A stretch of DNA of 64,000 bases from Symsagittifera roscoffensis (Eukaryota; Xenacoelomorpha; Acoela; Convolutidae), in the NCBI RefSeq assembly GCF_963678635.1, contig NC_087067.1, forward strand, positions 39,638,379 through 39,702,378. Reading direction: 5' to 3'. The notes under the pieces are model-generated. The model saw only the letters and a list, made by a program, of their open reading frames with translations, did not search any database and was not told where the DNA came from. How positions within the stretch are numbered: position 1 is the first letter of the stretch; each line of letters opens with the position of its first letter. This document shows positions 11,201-20,570 of the stretch, in pieces. A program made the translations under genes and the position numbers.

Positions 11201-13501
11201 GGTCACCACTGTCTCGAAAAATGTCAGCCAAGTCATTCACACAACAATGAAGAAACGAAATGCAAAGCTACTGTCAATTACAATTGTCCCTTTTGTGAAA
11301 AAGAAGGCATTAAACTTTGCTATCAAAAAGATTCGGAAGTTGCATGTAAGCATGAAGTCAAAATTGATTTCAGCTGTGGACAACATTCAATGACAGCTGA
11401 ATGCTACCGACGCAGCCAGAACATTGCAATGAGATGCATGATGAAATGTTCCATAAAACTATCATGTGGCGATCCATGTGAAGAAATTTGCGGCAGTGAA
11501 CATTCGCATGATGGCTCGAACTGCCAGGCGACGAAAAACTTTGTTCACAAACCATGTGGAACAAAATTGGAGCGAAAGTGTTTTCAAAAGGAAAAAGACA
11601 TACCTTGCACTGGAAAATGTGGAGATAAACTAATTTGTAGTCATAAATGTCCATTGAATTGCGCTCCCGATCACTCTCATGATATCGTGATTTGTCTCAC
11701 TAAAATAGAAGAGCCATGTCCGAATCCAAGATGCAAGAAACCACTTCTCCGCAAATGTCAACAGTCCATAACTGATGTAATTTGCAAAGAAAAGATCAAA
11801 GTTGTGCGAGATTTATGCCTTCATTCGACTGAGGTTGAATGTCACTTAAGCAGCGATAAAGACTCCTTTCCACCGTGTATTGAAAAATGCATAGAAAATT
11901 TGAAACAATGCGGCCACGAATGTTCGAAAATCTGTGGAACGAAGCACGATCACAAAAGTTCCAAGGACTGCAAAGAAATGGTCAAGATACCACACAAGCC
12001 TTGCGGCAACACTTTGAAGGTTAAATGTAATGACAGCAAAAATGATCACAAATGCGAGGCATGCAATCGTGCGGCAGTTTCTATCTCGGTGAAAGCTGGA
12101 ACTAGAAAAGCAGACATGAAAGCCGAACCTGCGAAATTAGGAGAGATAGAAGTACAGACGACTCAAAACCCATCAAAGACTTCAAAAACGCCCGAGAATG
12201 GAAATCAAAGAATCAAAACAACGAATACATCATCCAAATCGGTAAAAATTTCAGAACAAAATGCACAGAAAAATTGTGAAAAGTGCAGCGAAAGTTGGAC
12301 ATCGGGGAAATGTGAAAAGCCCTGTAAACTTATTTTGCCATGCGGCCACAAGTGCGACAAAAAATGCTACGAAGTTTGCAAACAGGAAACTTGTGGGACA
12401 TGTTGTGATAAAACGCGTAAAAACAGGAAGAAAAAACGCCACAGATCTGCCTCAAGGAACAAACGCGATCCGAGCACGACTACGGAAAAATCACGCAAAA
12501 TTGACGAGATAAGGCGTGAAATTGAGAATCTACCTGACAACAGACTGCAGAGACTTGCTGTTTACCAAATTGACCCTGGTACTTTTGACGAGCGCTACGA
12601 AGATGTCGAAGTTACTCAAAAGTACCAAAAAATGCGAAAGATAGCACAGGACTATATGGAAATTAGTGATAACTTAGTACCTAGGGTGGAAACTGTTGCC
12701 ACTGTACAAAACATTGTGGGTTGGAAGCTCTTTTTGCAAAAACAAATGCTACTAAATAGTACAAATGATAGAAAAACGATGGGTTTTTTTAGCAAAGAAA
12801 GCTCAGCTAATCCTGAAAAATTCTGCAAGACTGGTTTCCACGAAGCTATTCAGACATCTTCTAACAATTCGGTTATTTTTTCTGAAACTAAAATAGTTTC
12901 AGACATGCCATTGTCTCATGGTTCCAAAATCTCTGTTCTGATTTGTGAAGTGCTTGTTGATGAAGGTGCAAATCGTTCGGGTCAATACAGTATTTCTGAT
13001 CCTTACAAAATATTTGTCTCCGGATATGTAACCTTCTCCTTGGAGCCACTGAACGATATTCTGGATTCACTCTATGATGAGCTGAATGCGTTACCCATAG
13101 ACCCCAGAAAAGAGTTCTTCTTCACTGATTCCCAACAACAAATTTATGAAACAGTTTTGTGGTCTGTGAGAAAATCACCGAATATGAAACTTATTGATTT
13201 TGGGATCGAGAAAATATATGCAAACTTCAACAGCGGTGCCCTGAAACAATTTGATAAAAAACTAGAAATCATTGGTTGCAACAACAGTGAACTGCTATTC
13301 TACGCTGAACAAATGGAACACCTTGAAGCCCACTGCGGAAATGGTATTGACACAATTGATGTTTTCAATATGGAACTAGACGTCAACCAGTGCACCCAAG
13401 AGGTTCCCATCTCTGCATCAGGATGTATGCCAAACATTTTGCTGTTGTGTCGCGCCGCTGGGAGAGTCGCACTGCCTTCCATTTTGATTGTAACCAATTG
13501 A
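8213..13501 (+). CDS. ZNFX1-like SF1 helicase / NF-X1 zinc-finger protein with PARP-like C-terminus
   Basis: The family comprises UPF1-like RNA helicases involved in small-RNA inheritance and antiviral sensing. In the frame beginning at 8213, residues 7-110 match the segment that precedes the helicase in ZNFX1 (GGSLIALS). Helicase motifs follow: Q-like LDDSQ at 131, Walker A GPPGTGKT at 152-159, Walker B IIIEEAAE near 545, LIGDHKQLRP near 571, AQNRMRP near 613, DMFQGNENDIIIVSL near 727 and VAQSRGRSG near 762. A Cys/His-rich NF-X1 region spans about 810-1285, with six recurring H-x-H-x(n)-C modules, and a further Cys cluster lies at 1355-1402. The tail (about 1488-1762) looks like two degenerate PARP folds. 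The C-terminal RZ finger of vertebrate ZNFX1 is not visible. The first codon is GTG, a stop lies 12 bp upstream, and tttcag at 8218-8223 is a candidate splice acceptor, so the true 5' end is unresolved. No AATAAA is seen shortly after the stop. Confidence 0.9.
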   Translation: MNFSSFAGGSLIALSASKFSSDITWACISSRTDINHKGWFTVVLEYIDTPESSFMQSLVTLLSAKNSITLLDSLTLYRAHGPILTSISQMKSVAFPEELVYAQTTEEIQLPTSLQNESFQDNINRQIGERLDDSQMTAMQVLCQNRLAIVQGPPGTGKTFIGVGFANLLLKNVQHKNSSRAPILVLTHKNHALDEFSKAIIGKIGPSSARGDFIRLGSRSKEESMETYQLKWQLENRTDFEHQLMKEIELTQAKISSTFISFQNLIQSALSVDVILRFFDNLQLLNLINDKLDSNFPSFPHRGYDSKNSVVNTLFEHLANGKYYTSIDLIRDITIEALDGWLPSDQTTRFEIEKIEKSKRSREELKRKDQIEFAKLESHYEKEDNFETDNKNIDDILEERIAKMEEIGLDKQEYLKVDAKLVTPGIDPYKRESLEPVCLEYLGYSTHCMAANSNLAEFRSSLDPWSISELDRLKLVQTLVFKQRETLISQMESHYEKLDSLMRQMSKLRLMREATALKKAKVVAMTTTGAAMRKDLLELVKPEVIIIEEAAEINEAQIIAFLGEHVKHLVLIGDHKQLRPQINCFKLERDFNFDLSMMERLINNQIPYTTLAAQNRMRPDISKYLLDIYPELTDSHRVHRNVPVSCLSQNMFFWDHDFEEVTEVRGRSYSNPEEAQAAIDLAIFMAQNGYQQNQITILSAYQGQARVLKTLLEKDSRMFTEKTSISTIDMFQGNENDIIIVSLVRNNRNGVTGFLGILNRRCVAQSRGRSGVIFIGSQKTLRSNPASKKVWIPFLKQLKNDGCFGEELPLRCHKHPNVSHGVKVGDKISEKFVCNEPCELQNNCGIPDHKCALPCQPSHIHAHFTCSELVEAFYVCGIHTGVKKCHEDARRLLCPEPCEFYYHTNGVDFDSEPHPCRELCGAPHEHVACLVWLKFECPTKQHFILKQCFARNEPKLCTQTVKYVDPACGHSGTKLCHEDIESKSCGENCEKFLTPCGHHCLEKCQPSHSHNNEETKCKATVNYNCPFCEKEGIKLCYQKDSEVACKHEVKIDFSCGQHSMTAECYRRSQNIAMRCMMKCSIKLSCGDPCEEICGSEHSHDGSNCQATKNFVHKPCGTKLERKCFQKEKDIPCTGKCGDKLICSHKCPLNCAPDHSHDIVICLTKIEEPCPNPRCKKPLLRKCQQSITDVICKEKIKVVRDLCLHSTEVECHLSSDKDSFPPCIEKCIENLKQCGHECSKICGTKHDHKSSKDCKEMVKIPHKPCGNTLKVKCNDSKNDHKCEACNRAAVSISVKAGTRKADMKAEPAKLGEIEVQTTQNPSKTSKTPENGNQRIKTTNTSSKSVKISEQNAQKNCEKCSESWTSGKCEKPCKLILPCGHKCDKKCYEVCKQETCGTCCDKTRKNRKKKRHRSASRNKRDPSTTTEKSRKIDEIRREIENLPDNRLQRLAVYQIDPGTFDERYEDVEVTQKYQKMRKIAQDYMEISDNLVPRVETVATVQNIVGWKLFLQKQMLLNSTNDRKTMGFFSKESSANPEKFCKTGFHEAIQTSSNNSVIFSETKIVSDMPLSHGSKISVLICEVLVDEGANRSGQYSISDPYKIFVSGYVTFSLEPLNDILDSLYDELNALPIDPRKEFFFTDSQQQIYETVLWSVRKSPNMKLIDFGIEKIYANFNSGALKQFDKKLEIIGCNNSELLFYAEQMEHLEAHCGNGIDTIDVFNMELDVNQCTQEVPISASGCMPNILLLCRAAGRVALPSILIVTN

Positions 13502-13785
13502 GATCCGGAATATTCTCATCATTTTTTTTTATATACTTGCCATATATTAATATCAACAATACTAGTATTAACCATAATAACAGAACTTATTAACAATTAG
13601 AGCACTCGGGGATCTCGTTATGGCAAGAAAAATCTAAGGACTGGAAAGGAGCTGCGCGAATCATATTTGAAACTCCTGTATAGAAAAAATCTACAAAAAA
13701 CTGAAGTCTTTACGCCTCACAGAAGTTGTTCCTCATACAAAAACCGAACTTATTGTAGTTACTATTTTACATATTATTTAGTTAT

Positions 13786-14758
13786 TGTAGAATTAGAGGA
13801 TTTCTTCTCTAGGTTCATTCTCTCTTTTAACGACACCGCAAAGTTGTCCCTTGGGCAGTGAATTCAGCGGGGCGACCGAGATTCACTACTTTTTACAATC
13901 CCGAAAAGGGTGATTTGGAGGTAACAATTCTGTATTGTATTATGTTGCTTGCCCCTCTATGTATTGCTTTTCGCCTGTCTTGTCTAGTCTACTCTACTCA
14001 ATACAATCACAAGGGTTTCCAATAATGAATTAATTTAGATTATTATATGTCCAATTAGAAGGCTCTAAGTGACCAGAATATAATCCGAATTCAAGTCAAA
14101 GGGAAAGGTGTGCAATTTATCGGCCAAATTGCCTAATGAAATTATTTTCCAACTTACTCTACTAACACTAACTATTCTCTCTCTCTAGAGAATCTCTGAT
14201 GAGAACTAATTTTTATTGGTCTCTTACTTCGAGAAACAACTATTTGATTCACTCGCAATAATTCTTGTGACGAGAACCAACTACTCCTAATAGTTGCCAA
14301 CAACTGTTCTGACTCTTACAGGCTCTCCGTTACCCTCAAATTCCTTATCTTTCTTTACACTTAGTTTTAGTTAAGTCACGCCATTCCCTATCAGTCCTGA
14401 AATCCGCTTAAATGACCCGTTCGCACATGTTTTAAGGCTATATCAATCCTCCTGTCAACTCTGCCACGTGCCAACTTCGGTTTCTTTTATCAATCTTTTC
14501 CCGCTTGTTAGATACCCGATATGCGAGAGGTGTAACAATTTGATCAAGCAAACAAATGTCATTCGATTCTAATCAAAAAATTCCTGAACTCTGTGAACTT
14601 TAGCTCTCGAGTTCAACTAACCTCTAAACCTTGCTATCTTTACTCAGTAATCCTCCCAAGGTCTTTATTTAAATTATCCCGTTAACAGTCCGACCTCCCT
14701 AGGGTAGGAGGAGACCCTTTTCATGGGTAGCTAACTAATTTCAGGCATCTCAAATTTC
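13786..14758 (-). repeat. LTR of element A (3' LTR for the minus strand)
   Basis: Aligns base for base with 20571-21543, with scattered substitutions and small indels. It starts TG on the + strand. The preceding gttat could be a target-site duplication, but no partner is seen on the right side. Confidence 0.8.
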
Positions 14759-16550
14759 TATCTGTACTCTATTCCAATCCCGACCTTCTAGCTATCAGGG
14801 TAAGGTAGGTCGTCTATTAGGGGTCAAATTAAACCAAAAATTCACCTCCGGAAAGCCAAGTAAATTCCCCGTCCATTCATACTATTTAGGAAACCTAACT
14901 CTCATGCCGCGGTCCTATCACAATCAGATTGCTCTGGGACTACTTTTCTTTAGTCTAGTTGACTTTCTATTAATAGCACATTCGCCAAGCTAAATTGAAC
15001 CCAATGTTTACCAAGTCCACTTTAAATTAAATCCTCTACTCCAAGGTTGCAAGTAAAAGCTATATCTCTATCAGCTTCTGATCTAGTTCCCAATATATAA
15101 GTTTTCTACCCAGTTTTTAGCAAGGTGACCCATCCTCATTTCTAGGTGTTGGGCTGGGGAATACGCCACTTTCCGGTGTTAATCCCGAGGTTTTCAACAC
15201 AAATTTGATTCTAAGCGCCCAAAAGTCAATTTGAGGTCATGCGAGGTCACCCGGGGTCAAACTTCCATATCTGGGTTCAGAATCCCATGTGGGTCCTAAC
15301 TACCAAGTTTCATTCATATCCCATTAATACTTCACAAGGTATACCATTTCTATGGTCCATTATCACTTTTTCCTGGAAAAGGCTATTAACACCGGAAGGA
15401 GTCACCGGAGGGGTTTCAATCAGTAGGGGTCTTTTTTCGGGGACCAGTTATAGTATCTGATGCCGCCATAAAAAAATTGATATGCACTCTCTCCTTTTTC
15501 TGCGTACATTGCCTACTTCCGGTCTAAAAGGGTGTTTTTTCAAAAGACAATAGCTTCCAGTCCAACCGCCGGATTTGGTTCAAATTATAATACAAGATGT
15601 ATCTTGCCACTACTTAAGCTATCCCAAACTTTCAGCTCCCGGCAATCATTGGAGGCCGAGAAACGACTTCCGGAAGTTAGGGGTGGGTTTGTTTACTTAG
15701 GGCACGAAACCGGAAGTGGGGGTCTGAGGGGTCTGGGTTTCTAAACTTAAGTTTCCCTCAACTAGGTCTATAACATACTATTTTTTGGTTCCATTCCAAC
15801 CGCTAATTACCGAGTTCTGATAGGGCCATTTGCACTTCCGGGAACCGTTATCACTTGGCGCCGGGGGGTCCGGTGGTGATAGATTTTGGCATGCCCGGGG
15901 TAAATCAGCTCTAGTATCCGTCATATGAGTTTCAAAAACCTAGCCCTTGGAGTTCCCATTTGGGGGGGGGGGGTCCGCCGATTTTACTTCAACTGAGTTT
16001 TCTGCCATAAAAGGGACTATATCTTTGAAGATTCAACTATTTCGAACTCTACCCTTTGTTTGCTGTACTACTTAACTTAATGACGAATCAATCTTAGGCT
16101 CAGGTTACTATAGCATGTAATACAATAGAATCACCAATTCTACAGTCTTCCCTTCTAGTCTAATATTCTCCCGAATAATGCTAAAAGTAACTCCTAATGA
16201 GCCCTAATGATAAGTTAGCTAACTCTTTGCTTCGCCGTGCTTCCTAACACTTAGTCGTTTTCCCTCCCTTTAAAATTTTACCCTTAAAATATCGCGGACC
16301 CAACAGTTAGTCCCCGTTAAATAAACAATGATAAAGCACAAAGAGTAACCTAATAGGGAACGTAACTGAATTAGTTTTACTCTTCATGGTACGATCCAAC
16401 ACTATCAAATTCATAATCATCACTATCAATTGTCTGCACAAGAGTTCAGGTGGGATCGCACTCAATGTAACTAAGCACCAACTAATGAGATAAAAAGAGA
16501 CAGTTTACTAATTTAAGCTTTAACTCACAAACTCGTCGATTTCAAACCGT
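14759..16550. other. Long non-coding segment between integrase end and 3' LTR of element A
   Basis: About 1.8 kb with no coding frame, richer in C/G tracts than the surroundings and including a run of G at about 15962-15971. It may be a long 3' untranslated region or part of a longer LTR whose partner was lost on the right. No open frame longer than about 73 codons and no domain is seen. Confidence 0.45.
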
Positions 16551-16626
16551 ACATGTGGTCTTCTTACTCGAGTTGGTCGACCGCCATCATCTGCAGTTCC
16601 AATTTTCATCACCGGTTCGGCAGCCA

Positions 16627-17480
16627 TCACCTCGCCAGGTGGTCTGTCTTCCGTCTCACAGGGTAGATTGCTGGCTCCTCTTCCCTTCTGGCCTCCAGCT
16701 CCGTCGCATCGTATGCCTCAATCGCATCTTCTCCCCTCCTAGCCACTTCTCGCATCATTCGTGGTGGATCAGAGAAGTGTTCGGGCATCGCCCGAGTTCG
16801 CACATTTCTCCCGGGCGGATTAATTTGTGGCTCGCCTGCTCGATTTCTCACAGGCAACAATCTCACTGGTACAAATCGTGGGCCTGTGTTATGGCTAAAA
16901 CCCTCTCCGTTGTTCGCCCACAACAACTCATCTTCATCATACATCTCCGGGTCATCGAAGAAGTAACCGACCGATAGGGTGTCGGTCGCTTGCTGCTTGT
17001 AGCTTCATCTGACTGTGCCGTCTCTTCTTTGAATAGCTTCAGCATATTGAAGTGCAAGAACTTGACTTTGTTAGGAGTTGACTCCTTTGCCATCTTGTAG
17101 TTCTTTTTAGATATTCTCGCCAGTACAACATACGGTCCTTCCCACGGATCAAGGTGCTTCCTCGACTTGCACTTTTCCTTCGCCCACACCCAGACATTAT
17201 CTCCAGCTGCGTATGGTTCTCCATGGACTTTCTTCCAGTACTTATCCTCCTTTCGTCGTTGATCAGTCCCAAGGATTTATCTGGCACTGCTATGAGCTTC
17301 TGTGAAGAGCCCATCTAGTTCCTCTGCAAAACCATCCTTCGTCAGCACTTTGTCTAGAGGTTTCGCGTAGAACATGTCAATGGGGTACTGGCATTCCTGA
17401 CCATAAACCAGAATGAATGGCGTCGCTCCCGTCCTCCGATGAATAGTCGTGTTGTACACAAAGCTTAAATACGGCAACAT
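16627..17480 (-). pseudogene. Element A integrase C-terminal region, frameshifted
   Basis: Frame 17277-17480 carries the typical post-core gypsy integrase segment (YNTTIHRRTGATPFILVYG). Frame 16863-17189 carries the C-terminal SH3-like segment (LDPWEGPYVVL). Frame 16627-16944 continues as an Arg/Glu-rich tail. The pieces lie in different frames, so at least two frameshifts have occurred. Confidence 0.75.
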
Positions 17481-17629
17481 CGTATCCCACTTCTTTGGGT
17501 TCTCCGCACAGTACTTTAAAATCGCCTTCGTTATCTTATCGTTATATCACCCTGTCAGCTCTTTACCTTCGGGTTTCTATGGCAAAGTCGGAGTTACATA
17601 AATTGCCAGGAGTCGGCACATCTCCTTGA

Positions 17630-17980
17630 TCAATTTACTGCCAAAGACCTTTCCCTGGTCCGTACGCAAAGAGTTCCAAATTTCAGTACCCAATGTTCCA
17701 CAATTGCTTGAGCCACGTCTGATGCATCTGTTGATACAAGAGGGACTGCAATCGCATACATCGTGAATATGTCCGTCATCACCAATACATGCTTCGCTCT
17801 TGTCCGCGTCGCCATCGTCATTGGACCCAATATGTCCACTGCCATCGTACTGAATCTGATTCCGGGGTCAAATGGGGCCTGAACCGCAGCTCGCTTCCTT
17901 TTCCCACTAACACTCTGTGCTGCTTGGCTTAAGCACCACTGGACTTTTTTTCGACATCCGTCCTCATCGTCGGCCACCAA
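17630..17980 (-). pseudogene. Element A integrase catalytic core fragment
   Basis: Contains MAVDILGPM, with the first catalytic Asp, and VLVMTDIFTMYAIAVPL, typical of the rve integrase core. The region where the second Asp should lie is out of frame after about 17650, where the translation turns to non-family residues. The core is therefore broken. Confidence 0.75.
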
Positions 17981-18483
17981 TATCGTCGTCGTATCTTCGC
18001 CATCATCTTCTCGGTTGGAAGCTGTCCTCTTCTAGTCTCCATTGAATCAAACTGTCCGAGGACTTCCTTTCGTCCTGCTGCTGGAACAACCGTTAAAAGT
18101 GTCGGCTCTGACCCCTCTCTCTGGAACCATTTCTTGTAAAGTATTCCTTCCCGAATACTCAACTCATCCCACCTCGACCAGTACGCCAATGCCCCAGGTC
18201 CATACTGAATTGCCTGCTCGTTCGGAATAAGTTTCGTTCCCATTGAAGGCATATAGCTCATCTCGTCTGCTGTTCCTGCCCAGTAGAATACTTGCACAAT
18301 TGCTTCGTCTTCTTCCTGCATTGTCGCAATCTCTTCGTTCGTTCGTTCCCATCGAATCGCGTCGCTGTCGAGTACTTCTTCCACCTCTGTCTCTTGAACC
18401 ACTGCAACTCTCTCTGTTCGGCCTCCTCCACTAGTTCGTCTCAAAGCTTCATCTAATGAAACAGGCTTTGAACACCCGTACAT
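17929..18483 (-). pseudogene. Element A pre-integrase linker and HHCC-type segment
   Basis: An acidic linker is followed by GILYKKWFQREG and KIRRRYWWPTMRTDV, the stretch that contains the integrase zinc-binding module in gypsy elements. The frame then runs out of register with the core at 17630-17980. Upstream it starts directly after the post-protease segment, with no RT between them. Confidence 0.7.
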
Positions 18484-19214
18484 TTAGTATTTCTCTACTT
18501 TCGTTTCTTGAATCACATTTATGCTGTGATCGTCATAACTCGTCGGCCACCCTTCCAAGATTTTGTCGGGAGACTCCACTGTCGCTATTATCTTGGCAAT
18601 CAGCCTCTTCCGCATGTCTGATCTTGGAATATGATTTCCTTTAATCTGTCCACCCGGTTCATATGGCAGAGAGGGCATCCATTCCGGAGCAGGCCTATGA
18701 GTCAAGTGCCGTATGGGTACCATTGAAACTTCTCTTGTCCCCGTCCAACAGAAATTTTCTCCGCGACTGAACATCAAAGAGCACTGATACTCTTTCATCG
18801 ATCAGAGTCCTAGGACCATCTCGGCTTTCAGTTGCGGGACCACAAGCGCTTCGATTTCTTCGGCAATGTCGCCCAACTTGAAACGAGTTCTGACAACTCC
18901 GTCGACCGCCATAATTGTCTGTCTGCTGTCTCCAGTCGACCTACGTAGCGTTCCATCGTCGGTGCGTCAACCATTCTCCGATCAGCATTTGTCCTAATGA
19001 GGTCGGTGGTGGCTCCGGTATCAAGCAGCACCTCAACATGAGTTCCGCGTACGCAAGCATTAACGACTGCTCCGCGTGGATCGCTGACATCATGACTGAT
19101 CCCAACACGCTCGATGCGCGTCAGCAAATTCTGTTTCGTTTCCAACTTTGGGTCGTCCTCTCTGATCCTTGGTACTCGCTCGAATATTGAGAGAATTTGT
19201 TCCTGCTCCAACAT
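18484..19214 (-). pseudogene. Element A aspartic protease and following linker
   Basis: Frame 18828-19214 contains VEVLLDTGATTDLIR, the DTGA active site of retroviral-type proteases. Frame 18484-18798 is a basic/acidic linker (EGWPTSYDDH) of the kind found between protease and RT. Where RT motifs should begin, the sequence passes instead to the pre-integrase linker. Confidence 0.75.
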
Positions 19215-19376
19215 CTTCTCGCTCTGCCCTTCTCCATCATTATTTGCATTCGTATCGTAACGCGCGCAAGACTGCGTTCCTGTAGCTTGCGTTCGCCTTT
19301 CCGCCTGCTGATTCTTAAATTCGGCCGGGACAAATCCTCCTTCGAACTCGCCTACTGTCCGGCCCTTGGTAGTTTA

Positions 19377-20469
19377 AATGGTTCGAACTTCTTTGGGGAG
19401 ATCCTTTTGCAATGTGGCCCAGCTGTCCACAATTAAACCAACCACCCTGGGTCCATGGGTTGTTTCCATTCTGTCGCCCAATTGGGTTCACAAAGTCGCG
19501 TTGCTGATTCTCTCTGCAATCTCACCTCATCATACCTCGAACTCTGGACATCAATCTGCTTCGCCAGGTTGTTCTGAGTCTTCATCATTCGGTCCAGCCT
19601 CTGATCAGTGTGCGTCTGCAATCTCGTCAGCTCCGTCCGTATCTGCTGAGTTTTGGCAGTCAGCGTACTGTCTCCGCCAGCCTCAGTCGTCAGGTCTTGA
19701 ACATCGTTCACCGACCGAACGTAATTTGGCCGTCTCCGACTCTTCATCCTGACTGTTTTGCGTGCCATATCTGGAGCCTGTGCTCGGGCCACCGCCTGGT
19801 TCAAATTCTCGAGGTTTTCTCGCAGAAGCAAATCCTGAAGCTCGAAATCACACATTCCATCAGTGAACTGTTCGCGGTTCATGTCGTCTCAGGCTTGAGC
19901 TCCCATGTTTGTATTTGCAACTTCACCCAAGGATCGCACTCAAGCCCTCGCCTCCCTCCTGGCCCTCGCACTCAAGCCCTCGCACTCAAGCCCTCGCACT
20001 CAGGCTTGAGTATTTGCAATCTCTCAAGCCCTCGCCTTCCTCCTGCATAAGGTTCTTGAATTCAGCCTCGCAGCTGCTTGTGTCTGAAATGGCGGCATCT
20101 TCTGATCGAGCTCCGCGAGCATTCTGCCTAGCTTCGGCTTCTCGAACCCGTCAACTTCCTGTCGAAAGTGAGCTGGCATACTCGTGAACTCATCCAAGGC
20201 CCAGCCTGTCAGACAAGTCGGCAGCACCATCCTGGCATGCTCATCGCTCCATCAATTGGCGTCTGCTATCCAGGCAAAGAGTTTCCTCCATTCTCGCTAG
20301 TTCTGATAACTGCTCGAGGGAAACCGATCTGGTCTACCTCCGAACACTCCGAACACTCCCTGTTGAACACTCCGAACAATCCGAACACTCCCTTTTTTCG
20401 ACCGAGAGCATGGGCCGCTACCACTGCAGCCTCTGCAATCAGCTGTATGTCTTGATCGTTCATTGCCAT
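19377..20469 (-). pseudogene. Element A gag, interrupted
   Basis: Frames at 20266-20469, 20024-20230 and 19433-19882 read as capsid-type gag (LTGWALDEFTSMP). A zinc knuckle near 19395-19445 reads FNCGQLGHIAKGSP, having lost the first and last Cys of CCHC. Two minisatellites disrupt it: repeats of ccctcgcactcaag at about 19930-20040 and of cgaacactc at about 20338-20395. Confidence 0.7.
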
Positions 20470-20551
20470 CGCAATTGTTTCGTCGATCGTTCGTTCGTTC
20501 TTCTATATCGTCAATAAGCAACACTTACTGTGCAACTGCAATCCAGAAATT

Positions 20552-20569
20552 GCCCACCCAGGAGCGCCA
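20552..20569 (-). other. Primer-binding site of element A
   Basis: On the minus strand, one base after the LTR, the sequence is TGGCGCTCCTGGGTGGGC. This is the expected complement of a tRNA 3' end: CCA, a discriminator base, a 7-nt acceptor strand and a CCACC T-stem. The donor tRNA is not identified. Confidence 0.65.
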
Positions 20570-20570
20570 A

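Noticed and set aside
8200-13497. Several minus-strand frames of 60-153 codons opposite the ZNFX1-like gene, for example 9827-10288
   Set aside because: They are shadows of the + strand coding frame, without motifs of their own.
20338-20395. Regulatory repeat cluster (cgaacactc units)
   Set aside because: Lies within element A gag and is best read as a minisatellite expansion.
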